The notes under the pieces: model-generated
The model's database searches: none
What the model was told of the DNA's origin: nothing
What the model saw: only the letters and a program-made list of their open reading frames with translations
NCBI RefSeq assembly: GCF_030122805.1
Contig: NZ_CP126080.1
Location: 2,423,001-2,487,000 of the forward strand
Direction: 5' to 3'
DNA: 64,000 nucleotides
From: Mesobacillus sp. AQ2
GTDB lineage: Bacteria; Bacillota; Bacilli; Bacillales; Cytobacillaceae
Shown here: piece after piece, positions 38,107 to 48,948 of the stretch
How the letters are laid out: every line of letters starts with the position of its first letter
Position numbering within the stretch: position 1 is the first letter of the stretch
Program-made: the position numbers and the translations under genes

Positions 38107-39949
38107 TTTGTTTCCTCCTCTTTAGAAGGCTGCTGTATTCATTGGCATATCCAGATAATTCGACAGTCATTTCATAGTTCATGAAAGGGGTGATTAAATA
38201 GATTCCGTTGAATAGTTCAGCTGCAGCCTCAATCAAACCCTTCGTGATAGCAATGCCTTCTTTCTTGGATTGAAGGGGTTCATTATTGAATTTCGCCATC
38301 GTTTCGAGTATTTCCTGTGAAATCTTGATGCCAGGAACCTCATTATGGAGAAATTCTGCATTCCTGCTGCTCGTAAGCGGCATCAGTCCAATATAGACCG
38401 GTGTATCCAAATGCCTTGTGGCTTCATGGACTGCCAAAAGCATCTTTTCTGAGTAGACCGGCTGGGTAATAAAATAATCTGCACCGGCTTTGATTTTCTT
38501 TTCCATCCTCAAGACAGCCTTATCAATGGAACGCACATTTGGATTGAAGGCAGCACCGATGGAAAAGGCGCCTTTTTGGCCTAAATCTTTACCAGAGTAG
38601 GAGAGTCCTGAATTGAACTGTTTGATCATCTCTATTAATTCAAAGGAAGAAACATCAAAAACAGAAGAGGCTCCGGGAAAATCACCCACACGGGCGGGGT
38701 CTCCGGTAACCGCCAAGACATCATGAAGGCCAAGGGTATGCAGCCCCATTAAATGCGACTGCAGCCCTATAATGTTTCGATCACGGCAAGTCAGGTGCAC
38801 GAGCGGCCGCATTCCTATCTTTTCTTTTACCAGATGGCCGATAGCGGCATTTGAAATTCTTGGTGATGCAAGTGAATTATCCGCCAGTGTCAGGGCATCG
38901 ATTCCTGTTTCTTTTAAAGCTTTCGCACCTTCAAAAAAGCGGGTCGTATCAAGTTTCCGCGGAGAATCCAGCTCGACAATCACAGAAGGACGTTCTTTTA
39001 CTAAATCATGAAGTGGAGCTTCTGGCCTTTTAACATCTACTGGAGCGACCAAAACTCTGGTTTTTTTCGCGGCTATTTGCTTATCCGTTATTGGCTGTAA
39101 TCCTTTTAACTCATCAGCTAATGCTTCAATATGTTGAGGGGTGGTTCCGCAACAGCCGCCAATTAACCTGACGCCCTGATCACGGAAGCTGCGGGCGGAT
39201 TTCCTGAAATATTCTGGGTCTCCCTCATAATGGAATTTTCCATCTGTGTAAGCTGGCAAACCAGCATTTGGATACGCAGATAAGAACGCTTTTGCCGGAA
39301 GCTCAATTTGTTCAAGGCTTGAAATCATATGGTGGGGACCTAATCTGCAATTAAGCCCGACAATATCGGCACCTAGCTCCTCCAGTCTATCGAAAACTTC
39401 CTGAAGAGGGGTCTGGTCTTGCATGATGCCAATTTCCTGGAGAGACACCTGGGCAATGATCGGCAAATCTGTTTCCTTTCTGGCAATTTCAAGTACTGTC
39501 TCGATTTCTTCCATATCGTAAAAAGTTTCAAGCAACAGTCCGTCCACGCCTTCAAGAAGCAGGCAATAGAGCTGCTCCCTGAAGCTTCTCCTGATCTCTT
39601 CGATGGGGATGGCCGAGGGCCTGATTCCGCGATTGCCTCCCATCGTGCCAAGGACATATGCTTCGCTTCCAGCAGCCTGACGCGCGAGCCGGACGGCAGC
39701 GCTGTTGATTTCCTTCACCTGGTCTTCAAGTCCATATCTTTCGAGTTTTATATAATTGGCAGCATAAGTATTTGTCTGGATCAGGTCGGCTCCAGCGTTC
39801 ATATAGGCTTTATGGATTTTTACAATCGCTTCTGGCTGAGAGAGATTCAACTCTTCGAAACAGGTACCTGCTCCGTAGGAATGGAGTAGGGTACCGATTG
39901 CACCATCCGCTATCAAAATTTCATTTTCCATACGTTTCAGGAAACTCAT
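38087..39949 (-). CDS. yitJ: Bifunctional homocysteine S-methyltransferase/methylenetetrahydrofolate reductase
   Basis: A 620-residue fusion. The N-terminal half (about 1-300) is a homocysteine methyltransferase with the zinc ligands in GLNCRLGP and GGCCGTTPQH. The C-terminal half (about 320-610) is a MetF-like flavoprotein that makes 5-methyl-tetrahydrofolate, with HLTCRDRN, VLAVTGDPARVGD and YFITQPVYS. It supplies the methyl donor used by metH just downstream and may also methylate homocysteine from other donors. It overlaps metC by 4 bp and metH by 20 bp, so the operon is translationally coupled. Confidence 0.95.
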   Translation of the reverse strand: MSFLKRMENEILIADGAIGTLLHSYGAGTCFEELNLSQPEAIVKIHKAYMNAGADLIQTNTYAANYIKLERYGLEDQVKEINSAAVRLARQAAGSEAYVLGTMGGNRGIRPSAIPIEEIRRSFREQLYCLLLEGVDGLLLETFYDMEEIETVLEIARKETDLPIIAQVSLQEIGIMQDQTPLQEVFDRLEELGADIVGLNCRLGPHHMISSLEQIELPAKAFLSAYPNAGLPAYTDGKFHYEGDPEYFRKSARSFRDQGVRLIGGCCGTTPQHIEALADELKGLQPITDKQIAAKKTRVLVAPVDVKRPEAPLHDLVKERPSVIVELDSPRKLDTTRFFEGAKALKETGIDALTLADNSLASPRISNAAIGHLVKEKIGMRPLVHLTCRDRNIIGLQSHLMGLHTLGLHDVLAVTGDPARVGDFPGASSVFDVSSFELIEMIKQFNSGLSYSGKDLGQKGAFSIGAAFNPNVRSIDKAVLRMEKKIKAGADYFITQPVYSEKMLLAVHEATRHLDTPVYIGLMPLTSSRNAEFLHNEVPGIKISQEILETMAKFNNEPLQSKKEGIAITKGLIEAAAELFNGIYLITPFMNYEMTVELSGYANEYSSLLKRRKQNVNLVN

Positions 39950-41130
39950 GATAATCCCTCCCTATATGCAGCTGCCGTTTCTAATCCGTACAAAGCCTGT
40001 TGGAAATCAGAAATCAAGTCATCAGCGTTTTCAAGCCCCACTGAAAGCCTGAGAAGACCATCACCTATTCCTCTTAGCTTGCGTTCCTCCGGCGGCATCG
40101 CTGCGTGTGACATTTTTGCAGGATAAGAGAGGATAGACTCTACAGCCCCAAGGCTGACTGCAAAAACCGGTAACTTAACGGAATCAATAAATCCAGGAAG
40201 GAGGCCTTCATTTCCAAACTCAAATGAAAGGACAGCTCCTGGACCACCCGCCTGCTGGGATTGAAGATCCGACTGTGAATGACTTGCCAGTCCAGGATAA
40301 AATACATTTTTGATCAAAGGCTGGCCTTTTAGAAATTGTGCAATCTTTCTAGCACTGTCCTGGGATTGGTTCATTCTTACAGATAATGTCTTAATTCCTC
40401 TCATCACCAGCCAGGCATCCTGGACTCCGAGGACCGCGCCGAAGGAGTTCTGAAGTGAATATAGCCTGTTTGCCAATTGCTCATCCTTTACAACAGCCAG
40501 GCCAGCAACGGTATCACTGTGGCCGGACAGAAACTTTGTGGCGCTATGAAGCACGATATCGGCTCCTAAATCCAATGGCCGCTGCAGGTAGGGAGTCATG
40601 AAGGTATTGTCCACAAAAGTATATGCTCCGTGCTTTTTGGCAATTGAGCTAAGTGCACGAATATCCGTTATTTTTAACAACGGGTTGGAAGGTGTTTCTG
40701 CATACAGCAATGCAGTGTTAGGGCGGACAGCCTGTTCCACGGCATCCAGGTCTGTCATGTCCACAAACGTATGTTCAATTCCAAAACGATTCAGAACCTG
40801 TGTTACCATTCTGTATGTACCACCATAAACATCCTCGGTGATGACCACATGATCTCCCTGCGAAAGCAGCATAAATGCAGTTGAAATCGCAGCCATTCCT
40901 GATGAAAAGGCAAATCCTCTTACACCGCCCTCCAATTCAGCGATTATATCCTCGAGTGCTTCCCTGGTAGGGTTGAGGCTGCGGCTGTAATCATATTTTC
41001 CAAAGTGATCAATCGAAGGCTGATGGTAGGTAGAAGCATGCTGGATTGGAACACTCACTCCGCCAGTTGCAGGATCCACCTTATATCTATTATGCAGCAG
41101 CTGGGTTTCGAAGGTATATGGTTGGCTCAT
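39946..41130 (-). CDS. metC: Cystathionine beta-lyase
   Basis: A 394-residue PLP enzyme of the Cys/Met metabolism family that cleaves cystathionine to homocysteine. Visible are the N-terminal YKVDPATGGVSVPIQHASTY, YDYSRSLNPTREALE, the SSGMAAIS turn, and the Schiff-base Lys in LHSATKFLSGHSD. Late motifs SLGAVESILSYPAKMSHAAMP and LRLSVGLENADDL follow. It is 20 residues longer than the adjacent metI product, like the Bacillus subtilis pair. It overlaps metI and yitJ by 4 bp each (ATGA). Assignment against metI rests on operon order and similarity to that pair. Confidence 0.9.
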   Translation of the reverse strand: MSQPYTFETQLLHNRYKVDPATGGVSVPIQHASTYHQPSIDHFGKYDYSRSLNPTREALEDIIAELEGGVRGFAFSSGMAAISTAFMLLSQGDHVVITEDVYGGTYRMVTQVLNRFGIEHTFVDMTDLDAVEQAVRPNTALLYAETPSNPLLKITDIRALSSIAKKHGAYTFVDNTFMTPYLQRPLDLGADIVLHSATKFLSGHSDTVAGLAVVKDEQLANRLYSLQNSFGAVLGVQDAWLVMRGIKTLSVRMNQSQDSARKIAQFLKGQPLIKNVFYPGLASHSQSDLQSQQAGGPGAVLSFEFGNEGLLPGFIDSVKLPVFAVSLGAVESILSYPAKMSHAAMPPEERKLRGIGDGLLRLSVGLENADDLISDFQQALYGLETAAAYREGLS

Positions 41131-42251
41131 TTAACTTTAGCCTCCTCATATGCCTTTTTAAAAGCCGCTTCCAGATCATCAATTAAATCTTCGTGATTCT
41201 CAATTCCAACAGAGAATCGCAGGAGCCTATCACAAACACCTGTTTTTTCACGGACTTCTGCAGGTATATCCGCATGTGTCTGAGTAGCCGGGTAGGTAAT
41301 GAAACTTTCAACGCCTCCAAGACTCTCAGCAAAAGTGATTGTGGATAGATTTTTCAAAAATGGATTGACGATGGCAGGAGACTGTACTCGGAATGAAATC
41401 ATTCCGCCTCTGCCTGGATAAAGGACATCCTTTACAGAATCATGATTCTCCAAGAATTCAACCAGTGCTCTGGCATTCCGCTCATGCCGCTCCATCCTTA
41501 ATGACAATGTCTTCATGCCGCGCAGAAGTAGCCAGGAATCGAAAGGGCTCAACACCGCTCCGCCCCCATTATGATGCAGGGAGAGGGAATCACAAATTTT
41601 TTCACCCCTCGCAACAATCAAACCTGCAAGCACATCATTATGGCCGCCAAGATATTTCGTGGCACTGTGGATCACAATATCTGCGCCTGAAGTCAAAGGC
41701 TTTTGGAGAAGGGGAGTGTAGAAGGTATTATCCACGATCAGCAGTATCCCGTTCTCTTTGGCAATCTCCGCAATGGCCTGGATATCAGCCAGTTCCATCA
41801 ACGGATTTGTCGGCGTTTCCACAAACAGCGCCTTCGTATTTTGGTTGATGGCTTGTTTGATTTCATTTAAATTCGACATGTCCGCATACGTACTATGTAA
41901 TCCCCACTTTTTGAACCCCTGCTCAAGTAGTCTGTAAGTACCTCCGTACAAATCTTTTGAGACAATCCATTCATCTCCAGACTGGAATAACGTAAGAATC
42001 GTCCAAATTGCCGCCATTCCCGAGCTGCAGGCATATCCTCGGTCACCTTCTTCAAGATCGGCAATCGCCTTTTCCAAAATTTCGCGAGTCGGGTTGCCGG
42101 TGCGAACATAATCATAACCGCTGGACTGGCCGATCCCTTCGTGACGGTACGCTGTTGTTAAATAAATAGGAGGATTGACTGCACCAGTTGCAGATTCACT
42201 TCGATTGCCAAGCTGTGCTAACTTCGTATCAATTTTCACCAATATACTCAC
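41127..42251 (-). CDS. metI: Cystathionine gamma-synthase/O-acetylhomoserine thiolyase
   Basis: A 374-residue PLP enzyme that condenses O-acetylhomoserine with cysteine (or sulfide), the first committed step of this operon's pathway. The motifs are PPIYLTTAYRHEGI, YDYVRTGNPTREILE, CSSGMAAIW, the PLP Lys in IHSATKYLGGHNDV, and LGGVESFITYPATQTHADIP. It is first in the operon behind the S-box riboswitch, with an AGGAGTGAG ribosome site. It shares the fold with the metC product downstream; the two arose by duplication. Confidence 0.92.
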   Translation of the reverse strand: MSILVKIDTKLAQLGNRSESATGAVNPPIYLTTAYRHEGIGQSSGYDYVRTGNPTREILEKAIADLEEGDRGYACSSGMAAIWTILTLFQSGDEWIVSKDLYGGTYRLLEQGFKKWGLHSTYADMSNLNEIKQAINQNTKALFVETPTNPLMELADIQAIAEIAKENGILLIVDNTFYTPLLQKPLTSGADIVIHSATKYLGGHNDVLAGLIVARGEKICDSLSLHHNGGGAVLSPFDSWLLLRGMKTLSLRMERHERNARALVEFLENHDSVKDVLYPGRGGMISFRVQSPAIVNPFLKNLSTITFAESLGGVESFITYPATQTHADIPAEVREKTGVCDRLLRFSVGIENHEDLIDDLEAAFKKAYEEAKVK

Positions 42252-42351
42252 TCCTTAATTTTTCGGCAGGAGGCAGGAGGCAATGTTTGTTTTAAATCCT
42301 CGCATTTAAACTAGTAAACTACCAGCGTAATTGCGAAAATAAAAATTAAAA

Positions 42352-42382
42352 ACAAAAAAGCCTTCTAAAGAAGAAGACTTTT
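42352..42382 (-). terminator. S-box expression-platform terminator
   Basis: On the minus strand AAGTCTTC pairs with GAAGGCTT around TTCTTTA and is followed by TTTTTG. It lies between the SAM aptamer and metI and should form when SAM is bound. Confidence 0.85.
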
Positions 42383-42399
42383 AAAATATCAGCCAACTT

Positions 42400-42505
42400 C
42401 TTATCTGCCAAGTTTTTAAAAACTTGCTGGAATTAGCACCTTTTCAACAATGTTGAAGGTTGCTGAAGCTTCATAGGGCCAGGACCCTCAGCTTCTCTCG
42501 ATAAG
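42400..42505 (-). promoter_or_regulatory. SAM-I (S-box) riboswitch aptamer
   Basis: On the minus strand the conserved S-box elements appear in order: CTTATCGAGAG, GCTGAGGG, the TGGCCCTATGAAGC segment, CAGCAACC, GGTGCTAATTCC, AGCAAG and closing AGATAAG. The P1 stem is CTTATC (42500-42505 complement) with GATAAG (42400-42405 complement). Binding of S-adenosylmethionine favours the downstream terminator and turns off metI-metC-yitJ-metH. Confidence 0.97.
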
Positions 42506-42855
42506 ATTAAATAAAATTGAATTATTAAATTTCTCTAAATATTAACGCTGTTATAGAAGATTGTCAATCATTTATTTAAAGCGGTGAAGTAATTGGGGGA
42601 AAATCACGGCGGTATGATGACCATCAAAAGCGTTTATCGATTATGACTTGTATCACAAAAAGGATTTTGTCTTAATTGGAGGATTATGAGGGATAACAGG
42701 GAGGATTGGTAACCTAAAATTCAGCAATTCTATAAAAATGAGCACCACAAGTGGTTATGGGTGACCAAAAGTTCAGGATATCTTTAAAAGAGGGCACCAA
42801 TGCGGCTTTGACCTCAATCGGAAAGTAACTGCATTTCAAAAGAGATACATAACAA
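42506..42855. other. Intergenic region between the met leader and the protease gene
   Basis: About 350 bp with no convincing ORF on either strand. The part next to the riboswitch should hold the met operon promoter on the minus strand. The middle has a G/C-rich, degenerate-looking stretch near 42600-42830 that could be a gene remnant, but I cannot match it to anything. Confidence 0.4.
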
Positions 42856-42886
42856 AGACTGGCTCTCTTAAAACAAGAGCCAGTCT
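42856..42886 (-). terminator. Terminator of the neutral protease gene
   Basis: AGACTGGCTCT pairs with AGAGCCAGTCT over a 9-nt loop; it lies directly after the protease stop on the minus strand. Confidence 0.8.
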
Positions 42887-42903
42887 GACTGAATATCAAG
42901 CTA

Positions 42904-44972
<2,069 letters not shown>

Positions 44973-45002
44973 TTGACTAATCAACTAATATATTTTTATT
45001 AT
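44973..45002 (+). promoter_or_regulatory. Promoter of the CstA gene
   Basis: TTGACT and TATTAT are separated by 18 bp. The inverted repeat AGTTG-TAGTAC-CAACT at 45005-45020 directly follows and could be an operator at the start of transcription. Confidence 0.55.
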
Positions 45003-45043
45003 TAAGTTGTAGTACCAACTCACAAAAAGGGAGGGTTACATGA

Positions 45044-46786
45044 ATGAATTCTTTATGGTTAGCTGTAATCGGAATGATTGTGTTTGCGATTGGCTATCGC
45101 TTCTATTCTAAGTGGGTAGCTGAAAAGATTTACCGCCTTGATCCAAACTACGTCACACCGGCACACCAATATTCTGACGGAGTCGATTTTGTGCCGACAA
45201 AGAAAATGATTTTGTGGGGTCACCATTTCACTTCTGTGGCCGGAGCCGCACCAATTGTAGGGCCGGCAATCGCCGTATATTGGGGTTGGCTGCCTGCATT
45301 CTTGTGGGTAACCTTAGGTACCGTCTTTGCAGCAGGTGTGCACGACTTTGGAACTCTGGTCCTATCTGTCAGGAATAAGGGGCAATCAGTAGGTACAATC
45401 ACAAACAAACTGATTGGCAAACGTGCAAAAATCATGTTCTTATTCATTATTTTAATTCTTGTTTTGATGGTCAACGCCGTTTTTGCATGGGTAATAGCCA
45501 ACTTATTTGTCAGCTTTCCCGCAAGCGTCCTGTCAATATTCCTGCAAATCCCGCTTGCAATCTGGATTGGCTATGCTGTTTATAAAAAGAAAAAAGGGAT
45601 GCTTCTGCCTTCCTTGGTTGCACTTGCCGTCATGTATGGAGCAGCCGTTCTTGCCAGTCGTGTTCCAGCATTGCAAATCGATCTAGTGAAATACTTCGGC
45701 GGTGCCGACAATACCGTAATGTTCGGTTTAAGCGGCGTATCAATGGCATTCTTTGTATGGATAATTGTCCTGATGGTTTATGTTTACATTGCTTCAACTC
45801 TGCCGGTCTGGAAGCTTCTGCAGCCTCGTGATTATATCAATTCACATCAGTTGGTTGTAGGCTTATTCATCTTATATGCAGGCCTTGTTTTTCTTCAGCC
45901 TGATGTTACTGCTCCAGCAATGAATGCAGCGGCAACGGATGTGTCCTGGTTTCCATTATTGTTCATTACGATTGCTTGCGGAGCCATTTCTGGATTCCAT
46001 GGACTTGTTTCTTCAGGGACATCATCAAAGCAACTGGAAAAAGAAACTGACGCCCGCTTTGTTGGCTATGCAGGGGCAGTAGGTGAAGGTATCCTTGCCT
46101 TGATCGCCATTATTTCAGTTGTCACCGTCTTTGCAACTAAAGCTGACTTCAGTGCTGCATATTCAAGTTTTGCTGCTGCAAGCTCTGGAGGTCTTGGCAA
46201 TTTCATCAATGGTGCTGCCCAGCTTGCGACTGGAATCTGGATTCCTGCGGATATCGCAAGGACAATAGTATCCATTATTGTGGTAAGTTTTGCTGCAACC
46301 ACACTTGATACTTCAGTAAGATTGATGCGGTACATCATTGCTGAAATTGGAAGTGAATACAATGTTCAGGCTCTGACAAATCCTCATGTTGCCACTACCG
46401 TTGCAGTTGTTTCCAGTGCGGCGCTAGTATTACTGCCAAAAGGGCCAAACGGGTTCGGTTCAGGTGGATATTTATTGTGGCCACTGTTCGGAACAAGTAA
46501 TCAGCTTCTAGCTGGAGTCAGCCTGCTGCTTGTTTCCATCTGGCTGAAGCGGCAGGGACGAAACTATCTTGTCACCTTCATTCCAATGGTATTCGTCTTC
46601 TTCATGACCCTTTGGGCTATGATTCAGCAGGTAGTATTTCAGTGGTCTGGATATGGAAGCAGTGAGTTGAATATGCTGCTTTTCGGAATTGGCGGCTTGA
46701 TTTTAATCTTTGTTTTCTGGATTATCCTTGAAGCTATTACAGCCTTTAGCAGAAATAATCCACCGCCATTGACAAAGGAAATGTAA
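45044..46786 (+). CDS. cstA: CstA-family carbon starvation/pyruvate-peptide transporter
   Basis: A 580-residue membrane protein of the CstA family with about 16 helices; members take up pyruvate or peptides during carbon starvation. Seen are the N-terminal AIGYRFYSKWVAEKIYRLD, PTKKMILWGHHFTSVAGAAP with IVGPAIAVYWGWLPA, GVHDFGTLVLSVRNKG, ISGFHGLVSSGTSSKQLEKE and the C-terminal LWPLFGTSNQLLAG. It is shorter than the Escherichia coli protein (about 700). It heads a cluster with a cory-CC-star gene and an ArsA-type ATPase, and has its own promoter. A short hairpin (AGGCCGG-GTAA-CCGGTCT) follows its stop. Confidence 0.93.
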   Translation: MNSLWLAVIGMIVFAIGYRFYSKWVAEKIYRLDPNYVTPAHQYSDGVDFVPTKKMILWGHHFTSVAGAAPIVGPAIAVYWGWLPAFLWVTLGTVFAAGVHDFGTLVLSVRNKGQSVGTITNKLIGKRAKIMFLFIILILVLMVNAVFAWVIANLFVSFPASVLSIFLQIPLAIWIGYAVYKKKKGMLLPSLVALAVMYGAAVLASRVPALQIDLVKYFGGADNTVMFGLSGVSMAFFVWIIVLMVYVYIASTLPVWKLLQPRDYINSHQLVVGLFILYAGLVFLQPDVTAPAMNAAATDVSWFPLLFITIACGAISGFHGLVSSGTSSKQLEKETDARFVGYAGAVGEGILALIAIISVVTVFATKADFSAAYSSFAAASSGGLGNFINGAAQLATGIWIPADIARTIVSIIVVSFAATTLDTSVRLMRYIIAEIGSEYNVQALTNPHVATTVAVVSSAALVLLPKGPNGFGSGGYLLWPLFGTSNQLLAGVSLLLVSIWLKRQGRNYLVTFIPMVFVFFMTLWAMIQQVVFQWSGYGSSELNMLLFGIGGLILIFVFWIILEAITAFSRNNPPPLTKEM

Positions 46787-46842
46787 GCATAAGGAGGCCG
46801 GGTAACCGGTCTCTATTGTTATTTTTGCAAGGAGGAGATTTA

Positions 46843-47106
46843 ATGGGGGTTTTGGAACAATTCAAACGTGCACTAGCTCTGTATGATGAGATCCTCAAGC
46901 TGCCGCACAGAACGGAGATTGCAAGGGAATTAAGGGACGAGGAGGATTTATTTATGCTGCTTTGCTTTTCAGAATTGTTGGGACTCCCAAATCCTGCTTT
47001 TTACTATACCCTTGAACTCTACCCCGTCATCATTGAGAGATTCCATGATTGGCATCTGAGGGCAGGGATGGAGAAGTCCCCTCTGGATGGAATACGTTGT
47101 TGTTAG
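46843..47106 (+). CDS. cory-CC-star family protein
   Basis: An 87-residue helical protein: MGVLEQFKRALALYDEILKL, then EIARELRDEEDLFMLLCFSE and LLGLPNPAFYYTLELYPVII, ending MEKSPLDGIRCC directly before the stop. The terminal Cys-Cys is the hallmark of the cory-CC-star family, which occurs beside CstA-type transporters and ArsA-like ATPases. The Cys pair could be modified or bind metal, but this is unproven. ATG 46843 follows AAGGAGGAG; the longer frame to 46816 has no ribosome site. The ATPase gene starts 11 bp downstream, so the two are co-translated. Confidence 0.8.
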   Translation: MGVLEQFKRALALYDEILKLPHRTEIARELRDEEDLFMLLCFSELLGLPNPAFYYTLELYPVIIERFHDWHLRAGMEKSPLDGIRCC

Positions 47107-47117
47107 GAGGAGTTTTT

Positions 47118-48083
47118 ATGAATATGCTGGAAAAGAAAATTTATTTCATCGGCGGAAAAGGCGGGGTTGGCAAAAGCACAACTTCAGCGGCAATGGCGCT
47201 TTTTCTCGGCCAAAAAGGAAAAAAGGTCCTTCTTGTTTCAACTGATCCCGCCCATAATACCGGGGATTTATTCCACAAAAACTTCAGTGGCGGTAAAATT
47301 GAAAAAGCAACGAAAAATCTTGATGTACTGGAGATTGACTCGGAACAGGAGTCAAGAAATTATATAAATGGAGTAAAAGGGAATCTGAAAGGTATGGTCA
47401 AAGCGACCATGCTGGATGAAGTGAACAGACAGATCGATATGGCAGCCGCTTCTCCGGGAGCAGAAGAAGCAGCATTATTTGATAAGATCACTTCGCTGAT
47501 TCTTGAGGAAATTGCAAACTATGATGCTATCGTGTTCGATACAGCGCCAACAGGTCATACTATCAGGCTCCTGACCCTCCCTGAATTGATGGGTGTCTGG
47601 ATGGACGGGCTGTTGGAACGGCGTAAAAAAGCGAATGAGAATTATGCACAGTGGATGAATGATGGGGAAATCAGAGAGGATCCATTATATGAAAAGTTGA
47701 ATGAACGAAAAAATCGCTTCAAGCGTGTCAGGGAAATCCTTCTTGATGAAACACAAACAGAGTATATATTTGTTTTGAACGCTGAACGTCTGCCAATTCT
47801 TGAAACCGGAAAGGCCATCGAAACATTGCATCAGCATGGAATCCATGTGAATACGATCGTGGTCAATAAAGTCATTCCCAGGGAAGCAGATGGCAGGTTC
47901 ATGGAACAAAGAAGGACAAACGAAAAATTATATCTGGATGAAATAAAAGAGAAATTTGAACATAAGAGACAGATTTTCCTTCCGCTCCTTGAACACGATA
48001 TTTCATCTTTGGACATCCTGGAACATATTTCAGCTCTTTTAGGAAAGCAGATTGAAACTTTATATATCCATCATAATCATTAG
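47118..48083 (+). CDS. ArsA/GET3-family ATPase
   Basis: A 321-residue P-loop ATPase of the SIMIBI class. The deviant Walker A is IGGKGGVGKSTTSAA near residue 10, switch I is STDPAHNTGDLF, and switch II is VFDTAPTGHTIRLLTLPE. The A-loop region near IFVLNAERLPILET and the adenine region VNKVIPREADGRF follow. Relatives drive arsenite export or deliver tail-anchored membrane proteins. No arsB or arsenite-binding Cys triad is evident here. Its place behind cstA and the cory-CC-star gene suggests that it serves that transporter. ATG 47118 follows TTAGGAGGAG. Confidence 0.9.
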   Translation: MNMLEKKIYFIGGKGGVGKSTTSAAMALFLGQKGKKVLLVSTDPAHNTGDLFHKNFSGGKIEKATKNLDVLEIDSEQESRNYINGVKGNLKGMVKATMLDEVNRQIDMAAASPGAEEAALFDKITSLILEEIANYDAIVFDTAPTGHTIRLLTLPELMGVWMDGLLERRKKANENYAQWMNDGEIREDPLYEKLNERKNRFKRVREILLDETQTEYIFVLNAERLPILETGKAIETLHQHGIHVNTIVVNKVIPREADGRFMEQRRTNEKLYLDEIKEKFEHKRQIFLPLLEHDISSLDILEHISALLGKQIETLYIHHNH

Positions 48084-48180
48084 CGTTTTCCCTTCCATAT
48101 TTAGGGTTATATAACTACATGGATAATTATTGAAGCAAAAAAGAACTAAAACTATTGCTATAGAGAAAGGGGCTCGCAGA

Positions 48181-48858
48181 GTGAGACGGATTTTTCCCGG
48201 TTCGATTACATCATATAGCCAATTCGGGCATTTGAAAGTCCCCAAAAGCATTAAAAATGTTTGCCCGGTTTGCAAAGAGAAGGTTGAATTTATCCTCAAA
48301 TCGACTTATCAAAGCAGCAAACATGGATTGATGACTGAAAGTGCCTGTCCTTCGTGTAAAAATAGTGTTCCGTTTATCATCATTACAAAGGGAAACGACA
48401 CGCATCTTGATGTGTACATATATGACCCACAACGTTCGACTGACGCGTTAAGCAAAATCGAACATATCCCGGGGATGCCGGAAGAGTTAATCCGGGCTTA
48501 TAAGTCCGCCGTCAGCGTCTATCTTTCGAAAGAAAATGCGGCGACCGCTGTATTGGCTAAGAGGGTACTGGAAAATGTATTAAAAAACTTTTTAGCAGAA
48601 AAAGCGAATGGCCAGCCCCTTGACAAGCAATTCGAAATACTGCCGGAACATATCAATTTAGTAAAGTCTGTAACGTCATTAAGTCCTTTGATGGCATCAG
48701 ATAAAGGACTTCATCGGATGCTCGAGCTTGAAGCAGAGATGGATGATGAAATGGCAGAATTAGTAATGGATCTACTGGAAAATTTGATTCAATACCTATT
48801 TGTATTACCGGGAAAAATAGAGATGACCAGAGAACAAATTGAAAAGAAATTGACTTGA
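48181..48858 (+). CDS. DUF4145 family protein with zinc-ribbon pair
   Basis: A 225-residue protein. The N-terminal part has two CxxC pairs (NVCPVCKEKVEF and SACPSCKNSVPF) likely to bind zinc. The C-terminal helical DUF4145 domain contains ELIRAYKSAVSVYLSKENAA, ATAVLAKRVLENVLKNFLAE and the late EAEMDDEMAELVMDLLENLI. DUF4145 domains are often found in restriction or defence-linked proteins, though also alone. I prefer GTG 48181 because AAAGGGG lies 8 nt upstream; TTG 48130 has no ribosome site. It is probably a separate unit after the ArsA-type gene. Confidence 0.8.
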   Translation: MRRIFPGSITSYSQFGHLKVPKSIKNVCPVCKEKVEFILKSTYQSSKHGLMTESACPSCKNSVPFIIITKGNDTHLDVYIYDPQRSTDALSKIEHIPGMPEELIRAYKSAVSVYLSKENAATAVLAKRVLENVLKNFLAEKANGQPLDKQFEILPEHINLVKSVTSLSPLMASDKGLHRMLELEAEMDDEMAELVMDLLENLIQYLFVLPGKIEMTREQIEKKLT

Positions 48859-48948
48859 CTTGTGGCAGCTTCCGGATGGGGCTGTTTTTTTATATTCAAC
48901 ATCAGGAACTATTTTGATATAGTAGGAGGGATTAAAGGGGGAGCAGCA

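Noticed and set aside
42600..42840. Possible degraded gene or repeat upstream of the met leader
   Set aside because: No frame, repeat or recognisable protein fragment could be supported.
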